Source of the DNA: Paludibacter sp.
Lineage (GTDB): Bacteria; Bacteroidota; Bacteroidia; Bacteroidales; Paludibacteraceae
Reading direction: 5' to 3'
Length of the DNA: 64,000 bases
Assembly: GCF_009712605.1 (NCBI RefSeq)
Contig: NZ_WASO01000009.1
Span: forward strand, 304,349-368,348
A program made the translations under genes and the position numbers. Within the stretch, counting starts at the first letter, position 1; each line of letters opens with the position of its first letter. Shown here piece by piece: positions 35,420 through 44,184 of this stretch. The notes beneath the pieces are model-generated. The model was not told where the DNA came from. It saw only the letters and a program-made list of their open reading frames with translations, and did no database searches.

Positions 35420-36886
35420 TTATTCTTTTGCGTAAATCATTTTCTTCCTGTCTTTCTTCAACAATCCTTTTTCCAGCTCATTAGCATTCACCCTGACTGG
35501 CGCTGTTACGAATTCCGGAACGTTGTATGAATACAAAGAGGCATCATAAAAACGAGGATCTTTTTGTGGCAACAAGAAAGGCTTCGACACTTTGCCCTTA
35601 TCATCGATCGATGCGATATAGAGCCGGGTATACAATCCGTCGCCTCTGCGGCTGCTAAAAACAAACCAGTGAGAGTTGCTGCTCCAGTCGTGAAAACTTT
35701 CGGTATTATTGCTGTTCACTTCAGTCAATGGACGACTTGCGCCTGTTTTTAAGTCAAGCAAATACAAGTCGGCTTCACGATGCCAAATTGAAAAATTGCC
35801 ATAATCCGATTGGGTGTACATCAGATATTTACCATCAAAAGATGGCCGTGGAAAAGAGATGCTTTTGCCTGTCTTGGTAGCAGAAATCACAGTATCAATC
35901 TTATTTCCGAATTTTCCAGTAGCAGGATCAAAAGCTATTTTACACAAACTATATTTGATTTTTTTGTAATTGGATTGAATATCCTGCTTTTTCGACAAAC
36001 AAAAATACAACGTTTTTCCATCGGGAGAAAACACAGGGAAAGTTTCGAAATCGGATGTTTTAAGCAATGGTGAAGTCGTCAGTTGATTGGTTTTTAAATT
36101 ATAAACCACCACATCCGATGCCTGATCAAAGACTTCTATCCGTTCGTTTCGCACCACATGAAATGCCTGTCGGGTTTGATTGACAGAATAGGCAATATAT
36201 TTTCCGGATGGATGCCAATAAGGATAAACACACGACGAAATGGTACTGTCGGTTTTTGTCGTGTATAATTCCATTTTGCCATTTACAAGCAACATGGTAG
36301 CGCCATTGGCTCCTCTGACGTGTAGATTCATCTCGGCCGGATTATTCTTATTAAAGGCATGACAATTCACACAGGAACCTGTAACCAAAGTATTTTCGAC
36401 AATCGCTTTCTGATCAAAACAAGAAAGGTCGCGTTGATAAATCCCCATCTTACTATACACTTCATAGCCCGGAGCAATCATTCGGTAAACCAGTCCGTAA
36501 TCGATTGGATAACTACTAACATGAATGGCAAACGGCTGATATTGCTTCCATTTCCCATCCTGTTTTAAGCTAATCGCCACTTTCAAATCTTTTCCCTTAT
36601 TATCGGATAACAATTGTTTCCATTCGTTCTGGGGGAATTGAATAATATCTTTACTCTGAACGTGCAGTTCGCCGTGGTTAACCCCGGAAACGACAACATC
36701 AATCCGATCGTACTTCTCTGCGGTGATGGTAAAATTAAGCGGTGCAACGGTAGCGGGAACCGTTACATCTGTATAGTCGGGATAAAGCAATGGTTTGGTA
36801 TTAACCATCACAGGAGATTTTACCGATTCGTTACAGGCAGAAAGAAGAACTAAAAGAAGAAATAGATATACTAAATTGCGTTTCAT
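35420..36886 (-). CDS. TolB-like PD40 propeller lipoprotein with one c-type haem motif
   Basis: A 488-residue lipoprotein. The ATG at 36886 (MKRNLVYLFLLLVLLSACNE) gives a standard signal peptide and lipobox; the upstream frame (to 37000) does not, although an ATG nine codons into that frame (36976) also begins MKRT. The N-terminal 150 residues form an uncharacterised domain. CVNCH at 172-176 is a CxxCH haem c attachment site, preceded by LVTGS and followed by AFNKNNP. The C-terminal part carries PD40/TolB-like blades (YPYWHPSGKYIAYSVN, FPVFSPDGKTLYFCLS, SFPRPSFDGKYLMYT). A cytochrome c maturation gene (ccsA-like) lies two genes upstream. Function unknown; an extracytoplasmic electron-transfer or sensing role is inferred. 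Confidence 0.85.
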   Translation of the reverse strand: MKRNLVYLFLLLVLLSACNESVKSPVMVNTKPLLYPDYTDVTVPATVAPLNFTITAEKYDRIDVVVSGVNHGELHVQSKDIIQFPQNEWKQLLSDNKGKDLKVAISLKQDGKWKQYQPFAIHVSSYPIDYGLVYRMIAPGYEVYSKMGIYQRDLSCFDQKAIVENTLVTGSCVNCHAFNKNNPAEMNLHVRGANGATMLLVNGKMELYTTKTDSTISSCVYPYWHPSGKYIAYSVNQTRQAFHVVRNERIEVFDQASDVVVYNLKTNQLTTSPLLKTSDFETFPVFSPDGKTLYFCLSKKQDIQSNYKKIKYSLCKIAFDPATGKFGNKIDTVISATKTGKSISFPRPSFDGKYLMYTQSDYGNFSIWHREADLYLLDLKTGASRPLTEVNSNNTESFHDWSSNSHWFVFSSRRGDGLYTRLYIASIDDKGKVSKPFLLPQKDPRFYDASLYSYNVPEFVTAPVRVNANELEKGLLKKDRKKMIYAKE

Positions 36887-36987
36887 CCGTACAAAATTGA
36901 TTTTTAAAGGGAGGATGGAACTCACATGACTTTGTTCATCCGTTTTTGCGTATAATGCTAAACATGTTCGTTTCATAATCACCGTAT

Positions 36988-38754
36988 TTATTTTCTGCAT
37001 TGAAGGTAATACCAGTAGGTTTGTGAGTAAAGATTTTTAATTTGTTCCTCTGCGTATCCGCCGGAAGAACTTAACCGAACATAGTTATTAAAACGTTCTC
37101 CAACAGTCTGACTCACCGGCCATGGAAAGTCCGACATTTTGCGACCCGAACCGGCCCAGAAAGCAAGTAAGGCCTCCTGATAATGAACCGGAATTTCCTT
37201 ATAATTCAGAGTTTTTCCTAAAGGAAAATATTGAACAAAGTGATTAAGATCTTTGTTGAGCAATGTATATGCAATAAGGTATTCATATGCCATCCGGTTG
37301 GTTTTACAATTCACGAATAACAGTCCGAGCATCTGATCTTTTTGTTCTTCACTAAACAAGACATCTTCTTTCATGCGATACTTACGCAATTGCGCCCATT
37401 CGGGATTTGCGTCCATCCTCGTTTCGTTGCCAATACATTGCATGGCCTCATCAGCCCAACTACGATAAAAAAGAGTATGTTGCAACATGTGCAGATACTT
37501 TTCAGCTACTTTATACTCGCCATTCAGCAGGTTGACTTCGGCCATTCTTTTAATCGCGCGACTGCTTTTTTTGTAGTCAGGAATCGCTTCCATGGCTTCA
37601 AAATCATATTGCATGGACGTATTGAGAAACCCAAGGTGATAATAAATTTCCGACACCATCATTGGGACCGTGAAATCACGTTTAAAAGACGGCAGCAAAC
37701 CTTCCGGGCCATTTTGAAAGTAATGAAACATGTTGTCATTCATCTTTCCTTCCTTGCTTAAAGCCAGATTAAGGCACGCAACCGAGAGTGGAGAATCAGG
37801 CGCTTTTCGGTCGGCCATTGCAATCACCTTATCCCAATTTTGCATCCTTACATTATAGTCGTAAGCCATAATCTCCTCTTTTGCCCAATCTGCAGAATGG
37901 CGCACAAACCCACTACCGATAATTACAAGTATAACTATTTCGATACATAACCAGAAAAGCTCCTGCTTAGCTCCCATAGATTTAATTGGAAACAAGAACA
38001 TAAGTGAAACAAGAGGAATACTGATCCATGCCAGCAACAAAGGAAGCGTTGAAACTGTAGAATAACGGTTATAGCTGATTCCCCACCATAATCTTGAGAG
38101 AGGATATTGCAGAAATTGCTTGGTAAGAAACGGTGGAACCGCAATACAAGCCACAAATAATGCAATGAGCACAATCCACTGAAGTTTTGTCAACTGCTTA
38201 AAGAAGAACAATTCCACACAAATACAGAGCAATGCAAAAATCCAGAAAACGCCTCCGACCAGCCAGTACAAAGCAAGCAACATCGTCGCGGCAACAACTA
38301 TTCTGATCCAGGGATGCCTGAGGTAAAAATAGAGTTGAACTACCAACAGGGTCAGCATCACGGCAATCAGTGATGCAAGCAAATAGTTTTCATCGCAAAA
38401 TAATACCCAAAAGAAGATTGACGGAATAAATGTCAATGGATAAAGAAGCGAATTATTCTTTAGTTTGGAAGAGATAAAGCTGACCTGTTGCTGAAGCAAA
38501 ACCAACAACAGTGCTATAATGAAAGCACCGAGCCACGAATGATAATAAAACTGAGTGAAGAAAGTCCCGAGATAATCAGCCAAACCACCGGGGCGGCTCA
38601 TCAAATCGCTCCAATAGTCGGACGTAAAAAGGAACATCTGAAACTGTTCCTGGTAATGAAGATGGTGGCTGTATGCGAGCGCAAAAAACAACCAAACGGC
38701 TATTCCAAAACTGAATGGAAGTACCCACCCGGAATACTTCAGGACTTTATTCAT
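36988..38754 (-). CDS. DUF6057-like multi-spanning membrane protein
   Basis: A 588-residue protein. The N-terminal half (1-290) has about nine hydrophobic segments; the C-terminal half is soluble, helical and looks TPR-like (MAEVNLLNGEYKVAEKYLHM, ALLAFWAGSGRKMSDFPWPV). It begins NKVLKYSGWVLPFSFGIAVW. I recognise the arrangement as the Bacteroidota DUF6057 family; no reaction is known. It lies between the CcsA-like gene (133 bases upstream) and the PD40 haem lipoprotein gene (about 100 bases downstream), all on the minus strand. Confidence 0.75.
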   Translation of the reverse strand: MNKVLKYSGWVLPFSFGIAVWLFFALAYSHHLHYQEQFQMFLFTSDYWSDLMSRPGGLADYLGTFFTQFYYHSWLGAFIIALLLVLLQQQVSFISSKLKNNSLLYPLTFIPSIFFWVLFCDENYLLASLIAVMLTLLVVQLYFYLRHPWIRIVVAATMLLALYWLVGGVFWIFALLCICVELFFFKQLTKLQWIVLIALFVACIAVPPFLTKQFLQYPLSRLWWGISYNRYSTVSTLPLLLAWISIPLVSLMFLFPIKSMGAKQELFWLCIEIVILVIIGSGFVRHSADWAKEEIMAYDYNVRMQNWDKVIAMADRKAPDSPLSVACLNLALSKEGKMNDNMFHYFQNGPEGLLPSFKRDFTVPMMVSEIYYHLGFLNTSMQYDFEAMEAIPDYKKSSRAIKRMAEVNLLNGEYKVAEKYLHMLQHTLFYRSWADEAMQCIGNETRMDANPEWAQLRKYRMKEDVLFSEEQKDQMLGLLFVNCKTNRMAYEYLIAYTLLNKDLNHFVQYFPLGKTLNYKEIPVHYQEALLAFWAGSGRKMSDFPWPVSQTVGERFNNYVRLSSSGGYAEEQIKNLYSQTYWYYLQCRK

Positions 38755-38887
38755 GGTATATTTTTTTTGGCTGTCATTTCAACGTTTGGTCAAAATCACC
38801 GCTAAGATTTACAAATTCAAAGGAACAAATTATCATTCACAAAACAAAGTTCTCAATCGACAACTTTATCTTCATTTCTCCTGGTTT

Positions 38888-40105
38888 TCAACTTGCATAA
38901 CTGTGCATCCCACCCAGAAAACCGTTGACACCAAAGTATGTCATGATCACAGAAATCAGCGCAAAGAACAGGCAAAGATGGAAGCTCAAGGGATTTTGCA
39001 GCCATTTTATTTTTTCGTCATGAATGGCTAAAGCATAAACAATGAACGTAATTAATGCCCAGACTTCTTTGGGATCCCACGACCAATAAGCACCCCAGCT
39101 CTCGTTCGCCCATACCGAGCCCAAGCAAATCCCGATTCCAAGAAAAGCGATAGCCGGATAAAGCATCAATTTGGAAATCATTCTGAGATTCTCTAATTCC
39201 AGCCATGATTTTCTCATTCGGCACACGCAAGCCACAAACGAATTAAGCGTTACCAAAACAAAAAGGGTATAACTTGTTGCGATACACCACACATGCGGTT
39301 TCAGCCAGAATGATTGCAAAACCGGCTGTAAGTATTTTTCACTATAACTCATACGTAATAATACGTACGAAGGCACGATAACTCCGGCAATTACAAAAGC
39401 TCCCAGAAGAAACGGGATCGACTGCCGGTTTGATTGCAAATTGGTAAGCCATTGTTTGATCTTTCCTCCGCGAAGAAAGAGGTTCAACATAATGCCTCCC
39501 GAGAATAACAAATACCCAAAATAGACAAGCCACATTCCCCATGGATCATGATTGACGAGCAAAACGACACCCTGTTTATCATCGTCATATGAGCCCTGCA
39601 AAAAGCGATAACCTCTATACGACAGCACATTATTCATCGAGACGGCTTCCTGTTTTTCGCCATTCCGATCCACAATCGTTAATCTGCTCACGTAATCTCC
39701 TGGACGTGTTGTCCCGTCGTAATATTTTATTTCAAACCGATTCAGAATCATTGCAAAAGGGAGAGAATAACAATCTGAAGAGGTATTATCTAAAAAGAAT
39801 CTGGCAGGCAAGCCTTGCCTGAGATGAATTGTGCCTTTCTCTCCGAAAATAAAAGTAGTCAGCGCTCCGGCTACAATAAAAATGATTGCAGAATGTAATA
39901 TCCAAACCGAGAAAGACATTTTCCCATTGCGGATAAACGAAATAGTTACAACTACGACAAGCAATGCCCATAATGCAACAAACCACCAATTATGGTAGCA
40001 TAAGTCCATAACAGTGGTTGTTCCATAAAATCGCTCAAAAATTGTTGCACCCGCAAGCACAAGCACAATCAAAGCAGATAATATGCAAAGTAATTTTTTA
40101 TTCAC
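38888..40105 (-). CDS. ccsA: ResB/CcsA-type cytochrome c biogenesis protein
   Basis: System II cytochrome c synthase component, about 405 residues from a GTG at 40105 (read VNKKLLCILSALIVLVLAGA); the longer frame to 40225 overlaps the Rid gene by 79 bases and was not preferred, but the start is uncertain. The N-terminal part has ResB-like membrane segments and a periplasmic loop; the C-terminal part has the WWD-type haem-handling motif WANESWGAYWSWDPKEVWAL and the CcsA end NGFLGGMHSYA, with histidines in KPHVWCIA and GMHSYA as haem ligands. It attaches haem to CxxCH proteins outside the cytoplasm; the PD40 protein is the only CxxCH candidate nearby. Confidence 0.85.
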   Translation of the reverse strand: MNKKLLCILSALIVLVLAGATIFERFYGTTTVMDLCYHNWWFVALWALLVVVVTISFIRNGKMSFSVWILHSAIIFIVAGALTTFIFGEKGTIHLRQGLPARFFLDNTSSDCYSLPFAMILNRFEIKYYDGTTRPGDYVSRLTIVDRNGEKQEAVSMNNVLSYRGYRFLQGSYDDDKQGVVLLVNHDPWGMWLVYFGYLLFSGGIMLNLFLRGGKIKQWLTNLQSNRQSIPFLLGAFVIAGVIVPSYVLLRMSYSEKYLQPVLQSFWLKPHVWCIATSYTLFVLVTLNSFVACVCRMRKSWLELENLRMISKLMLYPAIAFLGIGICLGSVWANESWGAYWSWDPKEVWALITFIVYALAIHDEKIKWLQNPLSFHLCLFFALISVIMTYFGVNGFLGGMHSYAS

Positions 40106-40146
40106 AATTTGATTAAGGCTGACTTCAAGAAGCTTGGTAGCATCAG

Positions 40147-41304
40147 TTATAGGTCTCTGAATTGAGGATTTTGAATTTCCTTCACTGCAATACATTCCAT
40201 TTCCACCAACCATCCCGGGCGGCAAATGGGAGCATACACAATAGCTGTTGGCACTTGAGGAAATTGCTCGTCAAATCGTTTTTTTACGTTTTGGTAATCA
40301 GCCACGTCACGAAGATAAACAATGATTTGCATTAAATCGCCGAAATCACAATCAGCTTCATGCAATAAAGCCTGTACATTGTCCAACATACGCGAAACCT
40401 GCTTTTCAATATCACCTTCGTGTAATATTTTTCCACTTTTATCAATACTGGCGGTTCCGCTAATCAGCACTCTTCTCCGATCTCCAAAATCGACGCTCAC
40501 TCCACGTTCAAAAGTAACTCCGTATTCATACGTGGGGCTCATATTGTCCAAAGCATACAGATAACGAATCTGTTCTTTTTCAATACCCTTTATCGCATAA
40601 GTATCCATCAACACTTTTGTGCGATAATCGGCCGCACCGCCCTGAATGCCCGTACTTGCTATGTAGTGGGTATCTTTAGTCAGGCCGTTAATTTGAAAAT
40701 TTTCTTTACGAGCTTCCACTACTCCCTTGTAGTCACAATCAATATCGCGGGCAAAAAACCAGGTTCTCAGACAATTATCAGCAATTGAGCAACCAGCCAA
40801 ATCCAGTTTTCGTTCATACGCGTTCAGTAACAAATGCGTTTGAGTGTACGACGATTCCGTTTTGCCTAAAAAACTTGAATTGAAAACAGAATAATAATGC
40901 ACGTAACCATTACGTTCATATCCATCTGTCAGTTCATCAGGGCACAAAACATCGGTCTCCAACTGCAACCAAATTGCAATTTTACTTCCATCCAATGGAG
41001 GTTGTTGCACGTAGCTCACCGGACAATCCAGCAGATTATCCATAGCCGGCTTTGCCAGATCATACTGATTGGACGCATCACTCAGAAAGCAGCGGGCAAA
41101 GACGGGTTGAGCTCCACCAAAAAGAGTTTCTTTGGTAAGTTCGGAAAGACCTTTGCTCAAATTCTGCAGTTGCCGGGAAAAATTACTTTCAATTGGAGAA
41201 ACATGTAGCATCACCTGAAATTCATGAACTTTCCCCTGAGGCATCAAACCCGTTATCTCTGCAACAACACCAACATCACTATATTTTTGTAACCAATAAT
41301 TCAT
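40147..41304 (-). CDS. Rid-family (YjgF/chorismatase-like) protein
   Basis: A 385-residue protein from the ATG at 41304 (MNYWLQKYSDVGVVAEITGL); the longer frame to 41340 begins inside a hairpin. The C-terminal 130 residues match the Rid fold (RVLISGTASIDKSGKILHEG, MQIIVYLRDVADYQNVKKRF, VPTAIVYAPICRPGWLVEME). The N-terminal 240 residues resemble the first domain of FkbO/Hyg5-type chorismatases. Whether it acts on chorismate or an imine-type metabolite is not clear. It begins the cluster Rid - ccsA - DUF6057 - PD40 haem protein - Gfo/Idh/MocA. Confidence 0.78.
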   Translation of the reverse strand: MNYWLQKYSDVGVVAEITGLMPQGKVHEFQVMLHVSPIESNFSRQLQNLSKGLSELTKETLFGGAQPVFARCFLSDASNQYDLAKPAMDNLLDCPVSYVQQPPLDGSKIAIWLQLETDVLCPDELTDGYERNGYVHYYSVFNSSFLGKTESSYTQTHLLLNAYERKLDLAGCSIADNCLRTWFFARDIDCDYKGVVEARKENFQINGLTKDTHYIASTGIQGGAADYRTKVLMDTYAIKGIEKEQIRYLYALDNMSPTYEYGVTFERGVSVDFGDRRRVLISGTASIDKSGKILHEGDIEKQVSRMLDNVQALLHEADCDFGDLMQIIVYLRDVADYQNVKKRFDEQFPQVPTAIVYAPICRPGWLVEMECIAVKEIQNPQFRDL

Positions 41305-41321
41305 TGTAACCCCAATAAGAC

Positions 41322-41357
41322 AAAAAGAAGGCGGGCACATACGTCCCGTCTTCTTTT
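41322..41357 (-). terminator. Terminator after the susCDE-like operon
   Basis: 13-bp stem AAAAGAAGGCGGG (41323-41335) with CCCGTCTTCTTTT (41345-41357), one G-U pair, 9-base loop; on the minus strand followed by T residues. It ends only 18 bases before the Rid start codon, so it could also act as an attenuator for that gene. Confidence 0.82.
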
Positions 41358-41455
41358 AATAATCACATAAAGAACACCTGTTTTTCTATATTGTCTTTGA
41401 ACAATTCAAATATTCAAGATAATTCGTTTGACTTATTTACTTTTGAAGTAATTCA

Positions 41456-42373
41456 TCAGAAAGAATATCCCTGACGTTTGAATACCCAGAACCAAGCTGT
41501 ACCCCAGGCTCCTGTAGTAGAAGGTTCGGGAGCTTCCAGCACCATGATATTATTGTCAAGATACAAAATATCATAGGTATAAATAGATGGATACCCCGAC
41601 ACATTAGGCTGAAAGCCCAAGCTTACAGTTACACCACTTAAAGTTAGCTGTCCGATTGCATAGGTACTACTGTTTGTAGCTGAAGGAGGGCTTGAACTTG
41701 CTTTTGTTTTAGACATATCAAAGCTGAATGTTCCTCCGTAAGTGCCGGCTGCCAGGCCTTTACCTGCTGTTTGACTATTACCTGTAACTAAGGTCATAGA
41801 TGCTCCATCCAGGCTAAATGTCATTTTATCATTGGCAACGCCCCAGCCTGTCAAATCCGAAAGACCACAAGTCCACCAACCCGGTGAGTTATTAGCCAAA
41901 TAGCCGCCATTACCATAACATTTGCCAGCTGCAGCTCCCGGAAATGCCGTTCCTGTTACATCAGTAGCCCACACCCATGTTTTAGAGCTGGAGCCACACA
42001 AATAGCCCCATTGAGGAGGAACCGGATAGTACATCGAATCCACAGTTACGCTATACGTTTTTGTGACCAAAGAGCCATCAGCAGCTAATGCTGTCAATTT
42101 AATATTTTGGGAACCTTTACCCAAAATCAATACGGTCGTATCATTGCTGATATAAGATGCCGTTGTACTCCATTTACATACAACAGGACTCTTACATTGC
42201 ACTTTGTATTTATTCGTCTTATACGTCTTAAACATTACCGGCGTAATAGTCACATTAAGCTGATCAGCAGAAGTAACAACTTCGCCTGTGCCAAAATCTT
42301 TCTCTATCGGGTTGCAGGCCACAAACAGGACTGCAAACGCCAATGCAAAGGCTATATTTAATATTTTATTCAT
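41456..42373 (-). CDS. Surface glycan-binding lipoprotein at the SusE position
   Basis: A 305-residue lipoprotein from the ATG at 42373 (MNKILNIAFALAFAVLFVAC, Cys20 lipidated; an ATG two codons upstream is also possible). After the lipobox comes a PKD/Ig-like segment (NVTITPVMFKTYKTNKYKVQ, LTALAADGSLVTKTYSVTVD), then a Trp- and Gly-rich domain (PPQWGYLCGSSSKTWVWATD, NSPGWWTCGLSDLTGWG, WGTAWFWVFKRQG). Aromatic residues of this kind are typical of glycan platforms. It is encoded 35 bases after susD. It shows no clear similarity to SusE itself; the role is inferred from position. Confidence 0.8.
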   Translation of the reverse strand: MNKILNIAFALAFAVLFVACNPIEKDFGTGEVVTSADQLNVTITPVMFKTYKTNKYKVQCKSPVVCKWSTTASYISNDTTVLILGKGSQNIKLTALAADGSLVTKTYSVTVDSMYYPVPPQWGYLCGSSSKTWVWATDVTGTAFPGAAAGKCYGNGGYLANNSPGWWTCGLSDLTGWGVANDKMTFSLDGASMTLVTGNSQTAGKGLAAGTYGGTFSFDMSKTKASSSPPSATNSSTYAIGQLTLSGVTVSLGFQPNVSGYPSIYTYDILYLDNNIMVLEAPEPSTTGAWGTAWFWVFKRQGYSF

Positions 42374-42408
42374 AGTCATTTGATAATTAAGTCATTTAAC
42401 AATCCTCA

Positions 42409-44172
42409 TTATTTCCATCCTGCATATTCAGAGGCTGTCGTGCCCCATCCTGCATTCTGTTTGAATTTACCGCCTGACAACGATATTTCTGTATCCGGAA
42501 TCGGGAAAAATCCGTTGGTTGCTTTATATCTTGCTGCATATCCACCACCATTGTGAGATGTCACATTGGTTTCTGCTTTGCCTTTGTAATAAACAGGTTG
42601 GCCTGTTTGTGCAGCCAGAGCAGTTTCTGCGATATGCCAACGACGAATATCATTCCAACGAACACCTTCGCAAGCCAGCTCCCAGCGACGTTCATTTTGC
42701 AAAGCGGCAAGGCTATAAGTTGCAATAGCAGGTAATTTAGCACGGGCACGCACTTTATTAATACCGGCAACGTCACCCTTGAGTTCCGATTGCATCAATA
42801 AAACATCGGCAAAACGCATCAAAACCAAATCATGAATATTCCACAACTGCATGTTTGTAGCTTGTGCCGTGTAGCTGTACATAATAGCATCGAAAGATGA
42901 ATAAGGATTAGCTGAATTTCCCGTTTTAGCCGTAATAGGTGCCCATTTTTTTGCATAATAATCTGTTTCCTGAACGTAATCAGTCCATCCTCCGTATGTA
43001 TAGTTAGTCAATTCATTGGGAATATTGCATATGGTACCCGGACGACGAATAGTGTCGTTGGGTTCGGCAGTTGCCCAATCACTCCATAAATTCGGAGCTA
43101 CAGGACCTGCACCCCAACCCTGACCGAACGGAAATGTTTTTGCATAATCCTGAGCACCACGAACACCAAAGTGAAGAGCATATCCATTTGAATATCCGAT
43201 AGTGGTACCCCAGTCAGCAAATTTTGAAAATTTGATAGCAAACATCGCTTCCGGATTAACTGCATTATCATCCTCAACAAACTTCAAAGCTTTACCATCC
43301 ACTCCTTTTTTTCCTTTTGTCCAGGCATAATCATTAACCGTTAAGCGGTTAGTATAAGCCCAAAGGTTACGATAATCCGGAACCAATGAATAACCTGAAT
43401 TATTTACACAGTCGTCGATCCAGGTAACAACATCAGCTTTTGTGACTTTTGAATTATCAGGCAATGTAACGTCTGTCTTGTTATAAAAGCCGGTATAAAA
43501 CAAGAAAGCTCTACCCATCATTGCTTCTGCATTCCATTTATCGGCATGACCTGATTCCACCCATCCACTTCCGAATTTTTTGGCGGGCATCAAAGTAATC
43601 GCTTGCTTCAGGTCGGAAATAATCTGACCCCATGTAGCATCGGGAGCAGACTGTGGCAATTCTGTTGCCGCCGAACTCGTAGTCAATGGTATATTTTCGA
43701 ACAAAGAAGCCAGTTGATAGTAGTAAAACGCACGCAAAAAATAAGCTTCACCAAGTAATTGATTCTTTTGATCGTCACTGGCATAGCCTGTACATTTTCC
43801 TAAAGTTTCGATAGCCGTATTTGCACGTTGAACACCTTTGTAAGTATCCGTCCAAAAAGTGAGCAACATATTGGTACCATTGTTCATCAGCAAATCTTCC
43901 GACTGCATCAGTTTATCGTTCTCACCACCACCACCGAGACAATCGTCTGATGCTAATTGTGAGATATACAGGAAAGACATTTGGGGATTTGCATTCCATA
44001 ACGATAACGGGTTATAGATACCAGTTACCACCTGCTTTGCCTGATCCGCGGTTTGCGGATAGTTATCTGTAGTAGCCTGAGTCAGGTTTTTAGTATCCAG
44101 AAAGCTCTCGCAACTAGACATAAGCAAAGCCGCAGAAGCAATTGCTATTACATTATATATCAATTTTTTCAT
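42409..44172 (-). CDS. SusD/RagB-family outer-membrane glycan-binding lipoprotein
   Basis: A 587-residue lipoprotein with ATG at 44172 (MKKLIYNVIAIASAALLMSSC, Cys21 lipidated). SusD features: CESFLDTKNLTQATTDNY, RANTAIETLGKC, LLGEAYFLRAFYYYQLASLF (TPR-like), LVLMRFADVLLMQSE, NEFIxxERRWELACEG-like segment LAALQNERRWELACEGVRWN, and a C-terminal FFPIPDTEISLSG. It covers the SusC barrel and delivers oligosaccharides. It starts 12 bases after susC ends. Confidence 0.96.
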   Translation of the reverse strand: MKKLIYNVIAIASAALLMSSCESFLDTKNLTQATTDNYPQTADQAKQVVTGIYNPLSLWNANPQMSFLYISQLASDDCLGGGGENDKLMQSEDLLMNNGTNMLLTFWTDTYKGVQRANTAIETLGKCTGYASDDQKNQLLGEAYFLRAFYYYQLASLFENIPLTTSSAATELPQSAPDATWGQIISDLKQAITLMPAKKFGSGWVESGHADKWNAEAMMGRAFLFYTGFYNKTDVTLPDNSKVTKADVVTWIDDCVNNSGYSLVPDYRNLWAYTNRLTVNDYAWTKGKKGVDGKALKFVEDDNAVNPEAMFAIKFSKFADWGTTIGYSNGYALHFGVRGAQDYAKTFPFGQGWGAGPVAPNLWSDWATAEPNDTIRRPGTICNIPNELTNYTYGGWTDYVQETDYYAKKWAPITAKTGNSANPYSSFDAIMYSYTAQATNMQLWNIHDLVLMRFADVLLMQSELKGDVAGINKVRARAKLPAIATYSLAALQNERRWELACEGVRWNDIRRWHIAETALAAQTGQPVYYKGKAETNVTSHNGGGYAARYKATNGFFPIPDTEISLSGGKFKQNAGWGTTASEYAGWK

Positions 44173-44184
44173 AATCGAATACAA

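Noticed and set aside
40106..40225. Extended N-terminus of the CcsA-like protein
   Set aside because: Would overlap the Rid gene by 79 bases and encodes no membrane segment; kept only as an alternative start.
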